Shown: positions 40,935 through 53,800, counted from the first letter of the stretch. The stretch is 64,000 nt of DNA from Micromonospora chokoriensis (GCF_900091505.1 NZ_LT607409.1:5270001-5334000); one strand, 5' to 3'. Translations and numbers: made by a program. The notes: generated from the letters alone by a model not told the origin.

Positions 40935-43061
40935 TCAGCGCAGCAGTCGTTCCAGCAGGTCCAATGCCGCCTCGGCGAGCACCGTCCCGGGCGGGAAGAC
41001 GGCCGCGGCGCCAGCCTGACGAAGCGCGGCGACGTCACCCGGAGGCACCACCCCACCGACCACGATCATGATGTCCGCGCGGCCCAGGGCGGTCAGGGCC
41101 GCACGCAACGCGGGCACCAGGGTGAGGTGGCCGGCGGCGAGCGAGTTGACGCCGACGACGTGCACGTCCGCGTCGACGGCCTGCCGGGCGACCTCGTCCG
41201 GCGTCTGGAACAGCGGACCCACAGCGACGTCGAAACCCAGGTCGGCGAAGGCGGTCGCGACGACCTTCTGACCGCGGTCGTGACCGTCCTGGCCCATCTT
41301 GGCCACCAGGATGCGCGGGCGGGCACCCCGCCGGTCGGCGAACGCGGCGGCGGCGGCACGGGCCCGCGCGACACCGGGATCGGCGCCCGCCTCGTCGCGG
41401 TACACCCCCGTGGTCGTGCGGATACGGGCGACGTGCCGGCCGTACGCCGACTCCAGGGCCGCGGAGATCTCCCCGACGGTGGCGTGCGCGCGGGCTGCGG
41501 TGACGGCCAGGTCGAGCAGGTTGGCCGACGGGTCGGTGGCGCCACGGGTGAGCGCGGCCAGGGCGGCGTCGCAGGCCGGTTGGTCGCGGTCGACCCGCAG
41601 CCGGCGCAGTTTCGCGACCTGCTCGGCGCGGACCGCCGTGTTGTCCACCTTGCGCACCTCGATGGGATCCTCGACCACCGGTCGGTGCCGGTTGACGCCG
41701 ATCACCGGCTGCCGACCCGAGTCGATCCGCGCCTGGGTGCGCGCGGCGGCCTCCTCGATCCGCAGCTTCGGCAGCCCCTGCTCGATGGCCCGTGCCATGC
41801 CGCCGGCGCGTTCGACCTCCCGGATGTGACCCCACGCGCGTTCGGCCAGGTCGTGCGTGAGCCGCTCCAGGTAGACGCTGCCACCCCACGGGTCGATCAC
41901 CTGGGTGGTGCCGGACTCCTGCTGGAGCAGCAGCTGGGTGTTGCGGGCGATCCGGGCGGAGAAGTCGGTGGGCAACGCCAACGCCTCGTCCAACGCGTTC
42001 GTGTGCAGCGACTGCGTGTGGCCCTGGGTGGCCGCCATCGCCTCGACACAGGTCCGCACCACGTTGTTGTACGGGTCCTGCGCGGTCAACGACCAACCGG
42101 ACGTCTGACAGTGCGTACGCAGCGACAGCGACTTCGGGTCGGTCGCGCCGGCGTCACGCAGCAGCCGCGCCCACAGCAGACGGCCGGCCCGCAGCTTCGC
42201 CACCTCCATGAAGAAGTGCATACCGACCGCCCAGAAGAACGACAGCCGGGGAGCGAACGCGTCGACGTCCAGCCCGGCGGTCTGACCGGCGCGCACGTAC
42301 TCGGCGCCGTCGGCGAGGGTGTACGCCAGCTCCAGGTCGGCTGTCGCCCCGGCCTCGTGCATGTGGTAGCCGGAGATCGAGATCGAGTTGAACCGGGGCA
42401 TCCGCTGCGAGATGTAGGCGAAGATGTCCGCCACGATCCGCATCGACGGCTCCGGCGGATAGATGTAGGTGTTGCGGACCATGAACTCCTTGAGGATGTC
42501 GTTCTGGATGGTCCCCGCCAACTGCTCGGGCGTGACCCCCTGCTCCTCGGCGGCGACGATGTAGAGGGCCAGGATCGGCAGCACCGCGCCGTTCATGGTC
42601 ATCGACACGCTGATCCGGTCCAGCGGGATGCCGGCGAACAGCTCCCGCATGTCGAGGATCGAGTCGATCGCCACCCCGGCCATGCCCACGTCACCGGCCA
42701 CCCGGGGGTGGTCGGAGTCGTAACCACGGTGGGTGGCCAGGTCGAACGCGACCGACAGGCCCTTCTGCCCGCCGGCCAGGTTGCGCCGGTAGAACGCGTT
42801 GGACTCCTGCGCCGTGGAGAAGCCGGCGTACTGGCGGACCGTCCACGGCCGGGTGGTGTACATGGTCGGGTAGGGGCCACGGACGAACGGGGCGATGCCC
42901 GGCAACGAGTCGAGGAAGCCCACTCCCGCCAGATCGTCCGCCGTGTAGAACCGCTTGACGCCGATCCCCTCCGGGGTCTGCCACACATCGGTCGGCTGCG
43001 GGGCCGGGCCACTCGGTCCGGGTGGTGTGCCGAGCGCGACGTCGGCGTACGAGGGGATCAT
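40935..43061 (-). CDS. mutB: Methylmalonyl-CoA mutase, large (catalytic) subunit
   Basis: The ATG at 43061 overlaps the mutA stop (ATGA), giving 708 residues, close to the roughly 730 usual for the family. The TIM-barrel half contains RQYAGFSTAQESNAFYRRNLAGGQKGLSVAFDLATHRGYDSDHP (with the active-site Tyr) and RTHCQTSGWSLTAQDPYNN (Arg and His of methylmalonyl-specific enzymes). The C-terminal cobalamin domain has MGQDGHDRG (D-x-H-x-x-G), VVGVNSLAAGH and IVVGGVVPPGD. It interconverts succinyl-CoA and (R)-methylmalonyl-CoA. As the last gene of the PKS transcript it should feed or drain methylmalonyl-CoA for the PKS, although the ATs visible here look malonyl-specific. No epimerase or MeaB chaperone gene is visible. 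Confidence 0.93.
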   Translation of the reverse strand: MIPSYADVALGTPPGPSGPAPQPTDVWQTPEGIGVKRFYTADDLAGVGFLDSLPGIAPFVRGPYPTMYTTRPWTVRQYAGFSTAQESNAFYRRNLAGGQKGLSVAFDLATHRGYDSDHPRVAGDVGMAGVAIDSILDMRELFAGIPLDRISVSMTMNGAVLPILALYIVAAEEQGVTPEQLAGTIQNDILKEFMVRNTYIYPPEPSMRIVADIFAYISQRMPRFNSISISGYHMHEAGATADLELAYTLADGAEYVRAGQTAGLDVDAFAPRLSFFWAVGMHFFMEVAKLRAGRLLWARLLRDAGATDPKSLSLRTHCQTSGWSLTAQDPYNNVVRTCVEAMAATQGHTQSLHTNALDEALALPTDFSARIARNTQLLLQQESGTTQVIDPWGGSVYLERLTHDLAERAWGHIREVERAGGMARAIEQGLPKLRIEEAAARTQARIDSGRQPVIGVNRHRPVVEDPIEVRKVDNTAVRAEQVAKLRRLRVDRDQPACDAALAALTRGATDPSANLLDLAVTAARAHATVGEISAALESAYGRHVARIRTTTGVYRDEAGADPGVARARAAAAAFADRRGARPRILVAKMGQDGHDRGQKVVATAFADLGFDVAVGPLFQTPDEVARQAVDADVHVVGVNSLAAGHLTLVPALRAALTALGRADIMIVVGGVVPPGDVAALRQAGAAAVFPPGTVLAEAALDLLERLLR

Positions 43062-44827
43062 CGGGGCACTCCGAGGTCGTCGAGGGTGGTCTCCAGCACG
43101 CGCACCGCGTCGCAGCCGGCGTACAGGTAGTCGTCGACGCCGCAATGCCCGCCGGGTCGCCCGGCCAGCCATACCTTCGCCGCGCCGGCCTGTCGGAGCG
43201 CGGCCGCGACCGGCGCGGCCTGCTCGGCGTACACCCGGTCGGACGAGCAGAGGCAGACCACGGCACCGGGCGGGACCGCGTCGCCGGGGGCGGTCGTCAC
43301 GGTGCGGATGCCGCCGGCGGCGAACAGGTTCGCGGTGAAGGTGACCCGGGCGTTGTGCTCGGACGTCCGTCCGATCGCGACCAGGTGCACCACCGGCGTC
43401 GTCGGCGCGTCGTCGGCCCGGCGACGCAGCTCCTCGAAGCGGTACGCGTACCGGTGGCGGGGCAGGCCGCCGACCGGCGCGGGCGAGCCGGCATGGCGGG
43501 CGGGGACCTGTTCGTCCAGATCGGGGAACTCGCTGACCCCGGTGATCGCGTCCTGCCGGCGGGCCAGCCTCGTGGCCCGGCGCTCCCAGGTGGCGGCCAG
43601 CCGGTCGGCCACCAGACCGCTGCGCAGCGCCGCCCCGATGCCGCCGGCCCGTTCGATGGTGGTGAACCAGTCCCAGGCCGCGCGGGCCAGGTCCTCGGTG
43701 CGTGACTCGACGTACCAGGATCCGCCGGCCGGGTCGGTGACCCGATCCAGGTGCACCTCGTCGAGCAGGATGATCTGGGTGTTGCGGGCGATCCGCTGGG
43801 CCGTCTCGTCGGGTCGGCCCAGGGCCAGGTCGAACGGCTGGACGGTGATCGCCCCGGCGCCACCGACGCCCGCGCCGAAGCAGGCGATCGTGGTCCGCAG
43901 CAGGTTGCTCCACGGATCCCGGGCGGTCATCATCGCGGCCGAGGTGACCGCGTGCTGCCGTTGCGCCGACGGCCGGTTCGCGCCGGCCACCTCGGTGACC
44001 CGGTGCCAGAGTCGGCGGGCCGCGCGGAACTTCGCGATCGTGGCGAACTGGTCGGCGGTCGCCGCGTACCGGAATTCGAGCTGGGCGAGCGACCTCGTCA
44101 GCGGGATCCCCCGATCGCTCATCGCCCGCAGGTACGCGACGCCGGTGGCCAGCGCGCACCCCAACTCCTCGGCGTCACTGCCGCCCGCGTCGTGGTAGGT
44201 GGTCGCGTCGACGGTCAGCGCCCGCAGCTCCGGGTGCGCCGTCACCGACTGGGCCGCGAGCTCCGCGGCCACCCGGAGTTCCGGTTCGACGCCGCTGGCC
44301 GCGTACGCGCCGAACGGGTCGGCGCCGAGGTTGCCGCGCAACACGCGGGGGTCGATGTGCTGCCGGGTGGCCACGTCCAGCAGGGCGGCGGCGGCCTTGT
44401 CGGTCCCCGTGCCGGCGTCGAGCACGATGCCGGTGCGGTCCAGTGGGATCCCGGCGAGCAGCTCGCCGAGCTGCTCGGGTGCCGTCGCCCGCAGCCACAG
44501 CGAGGTCGCCCCGCCGTGCAGGTCGGCACGGGCTGCCGCCGCGCTGCGTACCGGGTCGGGGTCGGTGTGCACGGTCCGCACGTCCCACCGGCCGCCGACC
44601 TCACCGCCCCGGGTGAACGGCGCCTGCCCGGGTACGCCGTCCGGCACCGTGGTGTGGTGCGAGGTGTAGAGCGGGGCCAGCGGAAACCCGTCGTACGTGG
44701 TGGTGGCGAGCAGGTCCGCGGCCTCGTCCGCCCGGGTGTTCTCGTCCGCCTTCCCGGACTTGCGCAGCACGCTCAGCGTGAGCCGCTGCCAGTCCTCGAT
44801 GGCGGGAACCGGGAAGTCGTCTGTCAT
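43058..44827 (-). CDS. mutA: Methylmalonyl-CoA mutase, small subunit
   Basis: The ATG at 44827 has an ideal AAGGAGG site; the product is 589 residues, typical of MutA. It retains the mutase TIM-barrel framework (PLYTSHHTTVPDGVPG, GGEVGGRWDVRTVH, QRQHAVTSAAMMTARDPWSNLLRTT) and a cobalamin-domain remnant (HLVAIGRTSEHNARVTFTANLF), but lacks the D-x-H-x-x-G cobalamin motif, as non-catalytic subunits do. It pairs with MutB in a heterodimer. The start is 28 bases after the PKS stop, so mutA-mutB read as the tail of the PKS operon. Confidence 0.92.
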   Translation of the reverse strand: MTDDFPVPAIEDWQRLTLSVLRKSGKADENTRADEAADLLATTTYDGFPLAPLYTSHHTTVPDGVPGQAPFTRGGEVGGRWDVRTVHTDPDPVRSAAAARADLHGGATSLWLRATAPEQLGELLAGIPLDRTGIVLDAGTGTDKAAAALLDVATRQHIDPRVLRGNLGADPFGAYAASGVEPELRVAAELAAQSVTAHPELRALTVDATTYHDAGGSDAEELGCALATGVAYLRAMSDRGIPLTRSLAQLEFRYAATADQFATIAKFRAARRLWHRVTEVAGANRPSAQRQHAVTSAAMMTARDPWSNLLRTTIACFGAGVGGAGAITVQPFDLALGRPDETAQRIARNTQIILLDEVHLDRVTDPAGGSWYVESRTEDLARAAWDWFTTIERAGGIGAALRSGLVADRLAATWERRATRLARRQDAITGVSEFPDLDEQVPARHAGSPAPVGGLPRHRYAYRFEELRRRADDAPTTPVVHLVAIGRTSEHNARVTFTANLFAAGGIRTVTTAPGDAVPPGAVVCLCSSDRVYAEQAAPVAAALRQAGAAKVWLAGRPGGHCGVDDYLYAGCDAVRVLETTLDDLGVPR

Positions 44828-44855
44828 GGGTGTGGTCCTCCTTGGCCCGGCCCGG

Positions 44856-47800
44856 TCAGGCGCGGCCGAGTTCGCTGCGGATGAAGGCGAACAGTTCCTC
44901 GTCACTGGCTTCTTCGAGCGGTGGCGCCTCCTCGGTGACCGGTTCGACGACGTCGTTGAGCCGGTTGATGAAGGCTTGGAGTCGCAGGACGGTCCGGCTC
45001 CTCGTGGTGCTGTCCGGCGTGGACAGCGCGAGGCCGGCTTCCAGACGGTCCAGTTCGGCGAAGAGCCCGCCGGTCAGGTCCAGGCCGTCGCCGATGACGG
45101 CGTCGCGGATGTGCCGGGCGAGGGCCTGCGCGGTCGGGTGGTCGAACGCCGCCGTGGGTGGCAGGTTCAAGCCGGTGACCCGACCGAGCCGGTTGCGCAG
45201 CTCGACCGCGGTGAGCGAGTCGAAGCCCAGCTCGGTGAAGGCCCGGGTGGGCGGGACGGCTTCCAGGGTGCCGTGTCCCAGGACGGCGGCGACGGTGCCG
45301 CGTACCAGGTCGAGAGCCGCCCGTTCCTGTTCCGGTTCGGTGCGGGCACGCCACTCGTCGCGCAGCGCGGCGGTGGTCCCGGCGTCGGTGGCGGGCGGCT
45401 GCTCGGCGGCCGACACCGGCACCTCGGGCAGGTCGGCGAGCAGTCGGCTGGGACGGGTTGCGGTGAACGCGCCGGCGAACCGGGGCCAGTCGACGTCGGC
45501 GAGGACGACTCGACCGGTCGTGCCGGCGGCGGTCGCCATCGCGTCGAGGGCGGCGTTCGGGGGTAGGGCGTGCAGACCGCGACGCCGGAGGCGCTCGTCG
45601 CTTCCGGTCCAGGGGCCCCAGGCGATCGCTGTGGCGCCGGCCTGCTGGGCGAGCGCGTCCAGCGTGGTGGCGGCCACCGCTGCGGCGGTCTGTAGTCCTC
45701 CGCCCCAGGTGCCGGCCACCGAGGTGAAGACGACGAACGCGTCGAGGTCCTCGTCGACGAGGGCGGTCAGGTGCCGGGCCCGGCGTACCGCCGGGGTGTC
45801 CCAGGTGTCGGGTGTGGTGTCGGTCAGCGACGCCGGTGCGGGCTCGGAGCGGTCGGCGAGGACGACGGCGGTCAGCGCGACGCCGTCGGCCCGGACGCGG
45901 TGCAGCAGGTCGGCCAGGGCCGCGTGGTCGTCTCCGGCGCAGGCCTCGACGGTGACGATGCCGTCGTCGTCCATCCCGGCGACGCTCTCGGTGACGATGA
46001 CCCGGTCGGCGCCCTCGGCCGCCGCCCAGCGGGCGATGTCGCCGCTGGTGTCGCCGACGACCAGGATGGTGCCGCGCGGACGCCAGCTCCCGGCGGGCGC
46101 GGTGGCGTGCCGGAGGCGTCGGGCGAGCACCCGGTCGCCGCGGACGGCGAGCTGGTCCTCACCACCGCCACCGAGCGCGGCGGCGAGATGGTCGCCGGCC
46201 CAGTCCGCCGGCACGTCCAGGAGGCCACCCCACCGGTGCGGCAGTTCCAGGGCGGCGACCCGGCCCAGGCCCCACACCGCGGCGGCGGACGGGTCGACCG
46301 GTTCGCCGGGTTCGGCGGCGACGGCCGCCGTGGTCACCATCCAGAGCGGCGCGTCGACGGCGGCGTCGACGTAGGCCTGGACGACGGTGAGCGCCGCCTC
46401 GGGGGTGCCACCGGCGGCGACGGCGCCGGCGATCGGGCCGTCGGCGACCAGCCGCAGCCGGTCGGCCGCGTCGGTCCGATTCAGGCCGACGACCGGCACG
46501 CCCCGTACCTCGGCGCCGTACGCGGTGAGGGTCTTGGCAACCACGGTGAGGTACGTGTCGTCGCCGAGCACCAGCCACGTGCCGGCGACCGGCGTGGTGG
46601 ACGTGGCGATCGGCGTCCACGCCTCCTCGTAGCGCCACGAGTCGCGGTTTCGGGTGGCTCGTCGTTCGTGACGCCAGGCGGTCAGGGCGGGCAGCAGGTC
46701 GGCGTTGTCGCCGGTGATGCCGAGCGGGCTGAGGTCGCCGTCCTCGACGGCCTGCCAGAACTCGCTGTCCACCGGGTCGACGGTGACCGGCTCGACCGGG
46801 GACGGCCAGAACCGGACCCGCTGGAACGGGTAGGTGGGCAGGTCGACACGTCGGCCACCCCGAGCCAGTTGTCCCCAGTCGACGGGGACACCGCGGACGA
46901 AGGCGCCGGCCAGTGCCGTCAGGAGGGTGGTGGGCTGGTCGCGGTCGGGGCGCTGCACCGCGACGAAGGCGGCGTCGGTGACGCAGTCCGCGCCCATCGC
47001 GGAGAGCACCCCGTCGGGGCCGATCTCCAGGAACGTGCTGACACCGAGGCTCTCCAGGGTGGTGATCCCGTCGGCGAAGCGGACCGCTTCCCGGACGTGC
47101 CGCACCCAGTAGGCGGCGTCCTGGGTCTCGGCGACCTGCCCGGTCAGGTTGGACACGACGGGGATGCGCGGCGACTCGTAGGTCAGCGTCGCCGCGACCG
47201 AGGCGAACTCGGCCAGCATCGGCTCCATCAGCACCGAGTGGAACGCGTGACTGACCCGCAGCCGCTTCGACTTCTCGAAGTGCGCCGCCACCGCCGTGAC
47301 CTCGTCGGCCACACCGGAGAGCACCACCGAGCGCGGGCCGTTGATGGCGGCGATGCTCACCCCGTCGGTCAACAGCGGCAGCACCTCCGCTTCGGTGGCC
47401 CGCACCGCGACCATGACGCCGCCGGCCGGGAGGGCCTGCATGAGGCGACCTCGGGCGGTGACCAGTTTCGCGGCGTCGGCCAGCGACAGCACCCCGGCGA
47501 CGTGCGCGGCGGCGATCTCCCCGATCGAGTGCCCCACCAGGAAGTCCGGGGTCACGCCGAACGACTCCACCAGTCGGAACAACGCGACCTCGACGGCGAA
47601 CAACGCCGACTGGGTGTACACGGTCTGGTCCAGGTCGCCTCCGTCGACGATGACCTCGCGGATCGGCCGGTCGAGGTGCCGGTCCAGCTCGGCGCAGGCC
47701 GCGTCGAACGCGTCCGCGTACACCGGGAAGGCCTCGGCCAGGGCCAGGCCCATGCCCGGACGCTGCGAACCCTGACCGGAGAAGACGAAGGCCGTCCGTC

Positions 47801-50800
47801 CGCGTACCGCCGAGCCGGTGACCACCCGGGGGTGGTCAGCACCGGCGGCCAGGGCGTCCAGACCAGCGACCAGGTCGTCCGTGTCGGCGCCGACCACCAC
47901 CGCGCGTTCCTCCAGGACGCTGCGGGTGGTCGTCAGCGAGTGGACCAGGTCCTTCGGGTCGACCCCCGCCGAGAGGCGTTCCCGCAGCCGGGCACCCTGT
48001 TCCCGGAGGGCGGGCCCGGTACGGGCCGACAGCGGCAGCGCCAACACGGACGCCTGCGAGGGTTCGGTGGGCACGGACGGCGTGCGGGTCGGTGGCTCCT
48101 CCAGCACGGCGTGGGCGTTCGTGCCGCTGAACCCGAACGACGAGATGGCCGCCCGACGCGGCCGGTCACCGGTCCGCGCCCACTGCCGCTCCTCGGTGAG
48201 CAGGGCCACCGAACCGGCGGTCCAGTCCAGGTGCGGGCTGGGTTGGTCGGCGTGCAGCGTACGCGGCAGGGTTTCGTGCCGCATCGCCTCGACCATCTTG
48301 ATGATGCCGGCGACACCGGCGGCGGCCTGGGTGTGGCCGATGTTCGACTTCACCGAGCCCAGCCACAGCGGCTGCTCGGCGGGTCGACCCCGCCCGTACG
48401 TCGCGAGCAGCGCCTGCGCCTCGATCGGGTCGCCCAGTCTGGTGCCGGTGCCGTGCGCCTCCACCACGTCGACGTCGGCGGCGGACACGCCCGCGTTGGC
48501 CAGCGCCGCCCGGATCACCCGCTGCTGCGACGGCCCGTTCGGGGCGGTCAGCCCGTTCGACGCGCCGTCGGAGTTGACAGCGCTCCCCCGGACCACGGCG
48601 AGCACCGGGTGGTCGTTCGCCACCGCGTCGCTGAGGCGTTCCAGGAGGAGCATGCCGACGCCCTCACCCCAGATCGTCCCGTCGGCGTCGGCCGAGAAAG
48701 CCCGGCAGCGGGCGGTGGCGGACAGGCCCCGCTGGCGGCTGAACTCGATGAACGCCCCCGGCGTGGACATCACCGTCACGCCGCCGGCCAGGGCGAGGTC
48801 GCACTCGCCCTGCCGCAGGGCCTGGCTGGCCCAGTGCAGGGCGACAAGCGACGACGAGCAGGCGGTGTCCACGGTGACCGCCGGGCCTTCCAACCCGAAG
48901 GTGTAGGAGATCCGTCCGGAGACGACGCTCGCCGCGTTGCCGGTGCTGACGTACCCTTCGGCGGCCTCCTGCTCACCGGTCAGCAGCGGACCGTAGTCGA
49001 GGTTGTTGGTGCCGACGAAGACACCGGTCTGGCTGCCGCGCAGCGCGTCGGCCGGCACGCCGCCGCGTTCGAACGCCTCCCACGCCGTCTCCAGCAACAA
49101 CCGCTGCTGCGGGTCCATGGCCAGCGCCTCACGCGGTGAGATACCGAAGAACCCGGCGTCGAACTCGGTGGCGTCGGCCAGGAAGCCGCCCTCGCGGACG
49201 TAGGTGGTGCCGATGGCGTCCGGGTCCGGGTCGTAGAGGGCGTCCAGGTTCCATCCACGGTCGGTGGGGAACGCGCCGATGGCGTCGCCGCCGTCGGCGA
49301 GCAACCGCCACAGGTCCTCGGGCGAGCCGATGCCGCCGGGGAAGCGGCAGGACATCGCGACGATCGCGATCGGCTCGTCGGTGCGGGCCGGCACGGCGGC
49401 GACCGGGGTCGGGTCGGTCACCCCGACGACCTCGTTCTCCAGGTACGCGGCGAGTGCCTCCGGTGTCGGGTGGTCGAAGACCAGGGTGCTGGGCAGTCGC
49501 AGTCCGGTGGCCGCGCCGAGCCGGTTGCGTAGCTCGACACCGGTCAGCGAGTCGAAGCCGATCTCGGTGAACGAACGGCCCGGGTCGACGGCGTGCGACG
49601 ACCGCAGCCGCAGCACCTCCGCGACGTGGGTCCGGACTGTCTCCAGCACGGCGTGGGTCCGTTCGGTGCCGGCGAGTGCCAGCAGCCCGGAACGCCACCC
49701 GTCGTCGGCTGTCGACTCCGGTTCGGTGGTGCGGGCGTGGACCTCCGGAACGCCGTCGAGCAGCGGGCTGGGCCGGGCCGCGGTGAACGCCGGGGCGAAC
49801 GTCGCCCAGTCGACGTCGGCGACGACGACACCCGTGCGGTCGTCGCCGACCGCCGATCGCAGGCCGCGCAGGGCCCGGTCGGGGGCCATCGGGCGAAGGC
49901 CGCGTCGGCGGAGGTGTTCGTCCACGGCGCTGTCGGCGGCCATGCCACCGTCGGCCCACGGGCCCCAGCCGATCGAGGTCGCGGTGAGCCCTCGGGACCG
50001 GCGCTGGTCGGCGACGGCGTCCAGTGCCGCGTTGGCGGCCGCGTACGCGGCGTGGTCGCCGCTGCCCCAGACACCGGCGATGGAGGAGAACAGCACGAAG
50101 GCGTCCAGCGGGGCGTCCCGGAACAGGTCGTCCAGGTGTGTCGCGCCGAGCACCTTGGCGGCCGTGACCTCGGCGATGGCGTCGGCGGTCAGCTCCGCGA
50201 GGGGGGCGCGGGTGGCGACACCGGCGGTGTGCAGCACCGCGGTGACCGTGTCGTCGGCGACGTTCAGGTCCGCAACGACAGTAGCGAGAGCGTCCCGGTC
50301 GGCCAGATCGACAGCGCGGATGGTGACCCGCGCCCCGGCGGCGGTCAGCTCGTCGCGCAGGTCGGCGGCACCGGGTGCGGTCTCACCTCGGCGGCTGAGC
50401 AGGACCAGGTGCTCGGCGCCGTGGCCGGCGGCCCACCGGGCGGCGTGGGCGCCGAGCGCGCCGGTGCCCCCGGTGATCAGGACGGTGCCGCGCGGCTGCC
50501 ACTGCCGGCCCGTCCCGGCCGACGGAACGAGTCGCCGGCCGAGCAGCCCGGCGCGCACGGCGACCTGGTCCTCGCCTCCGGCGCCGGTCAGCGCGGTGGC
50601 GAGCAACCGTCCGTCGATCGGGTCGCCGCCGGCGGGCAGGTCGACGAGACCGCCCCAGGCGCGGTGGAGTTCCAGGGCGGCGACCCGGCCGAGGCCCCAG
50701 ACGGCGGCGGCGGACGGGGTGGGCGCCGGATCGTGCGGGGTGGCGGCCACCGCGCCGCTGGTGATCAGCCAGAGCGGGATGTCGGTGCCCCGGGACTGGT

Positions 50801-53800
50801 GGGCCTGGACGGCGTGCAGTGCGTGCGCGGGGTCGTCCACCACGACGGCGATGCCGCTGACGTCGGGTGTCGTCTGCTCGTCCGGGGTGCCGCGTCGCAC
50901 GTCGAGGCCGCTGGCGGCCAGGGCGTCCGAGACGCGGGTGTCGCCGGCCGGTTCGGTGATCAGCCAGGTCCCGGTGGGTGTGCCCGCCTGCGGCAGTGGG
51001 GTCCAGTCGATCCCGTAGCGGCCGAGCGGCGTGGTGGTGTGGTCGCGCCGCCAGGACGCCAGGGCGGGCAGCAGTGGGGCGAGGGCGGTGCTGTCGTCGA
51101 GTTTCAGGGTCTGGGTGAGGGTGTCCAGGTCGGCGCGTTCGACGGCGTCCCAGAAGGCGGCGTCGGTGGGGCTCGTCGCCCGGACGCCGGGCCTCGGCCA
51201 GTAGCGCTGGTGGTCGAAGGCGTAGGTCGGCAGGTCGATCAGCCGTCCACCGGTCAGGCAGGGCGTCCAGTCCACCGCGACGCCGCGCACGTAGGCCTGC
51301 GCGAGGGCGGTCAGCAGCGTGGTCGGCTGGTCCCGCTCAGAGCGTTGCACTGGTACGAACACCGCATCGCTGACGCAGTCCGCGCCCATGGCCGACAGGA
51401 CCCCGTCCGGGCCGATCTCCACGAACGTGCTGACGCCAAGGGCTTCCAGTGTGGTGATGCCGTCGGCGAAGCGCACGGCCTCGCGGACGTGGCGCACCCA
51501 GTAGGCGGCATCCTGCGCTTCCGCGACCTGCCCGGTCAGGTTCGACACGACGGGGATGCGCGGCGTCTCGTAGGTCAGTGTTGCCGCGACCTGGGCGAAA
51601 TCGGCCAGCATCGGCTCCATCAGCACGGAGTGGAACGCGTGGCTGACCCGCAGCTGCTTCGACTTGAAACTTGCTGCGACGGCGGTGACCTCGTCAGCAA
51701 CCCCGGAGAGCACGATCGAGCGGGGGCCGTTGATGGCGGCGATGCTCACCCCGTCGGTCAGCAGCGGCAGCACCTCCGCCTCGGTGGCCCGTACCGCGAC
51801 CATGACGCCGCCGGTCGGGAGGGCCTGCATGAGGCGACCTCGGGCGGTGACCAGCGTCGCCGCGTCGGGCAGGGACAGGACACCCGCGACGTGTGCGGCG
51901 GCGATCTCGCCGATGGAGTGCCCGACCAGGAAGTCCGGGGTGACGCCGAACGACTCGACCAGGCGGAACAGGGCGACCTCGACGGCGAACAACGCCGACT
52001 GGGTGTAGACGGTCTGGTCCAGGTCGCCTCCGTCGGCGATGATCTCGCGGATCGGCCGGTCCAGGTGCCGGTCCAGCTCGGCGCAGGCCGCGTCGAACGC
52101 CTCCGCGTAACGCGGGAACGTGTCGTAGAGGTCCAGGCCCATGCGGGGGCGCTGGGAGCCCTGACCGGAGAACACGAACGCGGTCCTGCCGCGCACCACC
52201 GACCCGACCACGGGACCGGGTTCGCCGGCCGCGAGCGCGGCCAGCTCGTCGCGCCCGAACACGACTGCCCGATGGGCGTGCGCCGACCGCGACGACACCA
52301 ACGAGAGGCCGACGTCGCGCGGGTCGGCGTCCACCGACGCCAGCCGCTCGGCCTGCCCCCGCAGCGCCTCCGGCGAGCGGGCGGACAGCACCCACGGCAC
52401 GACCTCGGGCGCGTCCGGCCTGTCGTCGGCAGGGGTGTGCACTGTCGGTGGTTCTTCGAGGATGACGTGCGCGTTGGTGCCGGAGATACCGAACGACGAC
52501 ACCCCGGCCCGGCGCGGACGGCCGTTGACCGGCCAGGGTTGCGCCTCGGTGAGCAACCGCACCTCACCGGCGGACCAGTCGACGTGCGACGACGGCGCAT
52601 CCACATGCAACGTGCGCGGCAGAGTCTCGTGGCGCATCGCCTGCACCATCTTGATGATCCCCGCGACACCCGCAGCGGCCTGGGTGTGACCCAGGTTCGA
52701 CTTCACCGACCCCAACCACAACGGCCGACCAGGGCGATCCTGCCCATAGGTGGCGAGGAGCGCCTGCGCCTCGATCGGATCACCCAACACCGTCGCCGTG
52801 CCATGCGCCTCCACCACATCCACATCAGCACCCGCGAGCCCGGCATCAGCCAACGCCGCCCGAATAACCCGCTGCTGCGACGGACCATTCGGCGCCGTCA
52901 AACCATTCGACGCACCATCCTGATTAACCGCACTCCCCGCCACCACCCCCAACACCCGACGACCATTGCGCAGAGCATCCGACAAACGCTCCACCAACAC
53001 CACACCCACACCCTCAGACCAACCCGTACCCCCCGCACCCTCCGCAAACGACCGACACAACCCATCCGACGACAACCCCCGCTGCCGCGAAAACTCCACA
53101 AAAGCCGACGGCGTCGCCATCACCGTCACCCCACCCACCAACGCCAACGAACACTCACCACGCCGCAACGACTGACCCGCCACATGCAACGCCACCAACG
53201 ACGACGAACACGCCGTATCCACCGTCACCGCCGGACCCTCGAACCCGAACGAATACGAAACCCGACCCGACACCACAGAACCCGAATTACCCGTACCCAA
53301 GAACCCCGCAAGACCATCAGGACTCTGCTGGGCGTACGGGCCGTAGTCGTGGTACATCAGGCCGGCGAAAACGCCGGTGTCGGAACCGCGCAGCGATTGC
53401 GGGTCGATTCCCGCTCGTTCCAGGGCCTCCCAACTCACCTCCAACAGCAGACGCTGCTGCGGATCCATGGCCAGGGCCTCACGCGGCGAGATCCCGAAGA
53501 ACTCCGCGTCGAAATCCGCGGCGGTGGAGAGGAAGCCACCCCGGCGGGTGTAGGAGGTGTCCGTCCGGGATTCGTCCGTGTCGAAGAGGGTGTCCAGGTC
53601 CCAGCCGCGGTCGGTGGGGAAGTCGCCGATGCCGTCGTCACCGGCGTCGACAAGCCGCCACAGACCCTCGGGTGAGTCCACTCCGCCCGGGAACCGGCAG
53701 GCCATGCCGACGATCGCGAGCGGCTCATCCGCCGCCGCCGGGGTGCGAGCACCGGTCCCCGTCACCGCCGTGTCGGTCAGCTCGGTCAGCAGGTGGTCGA

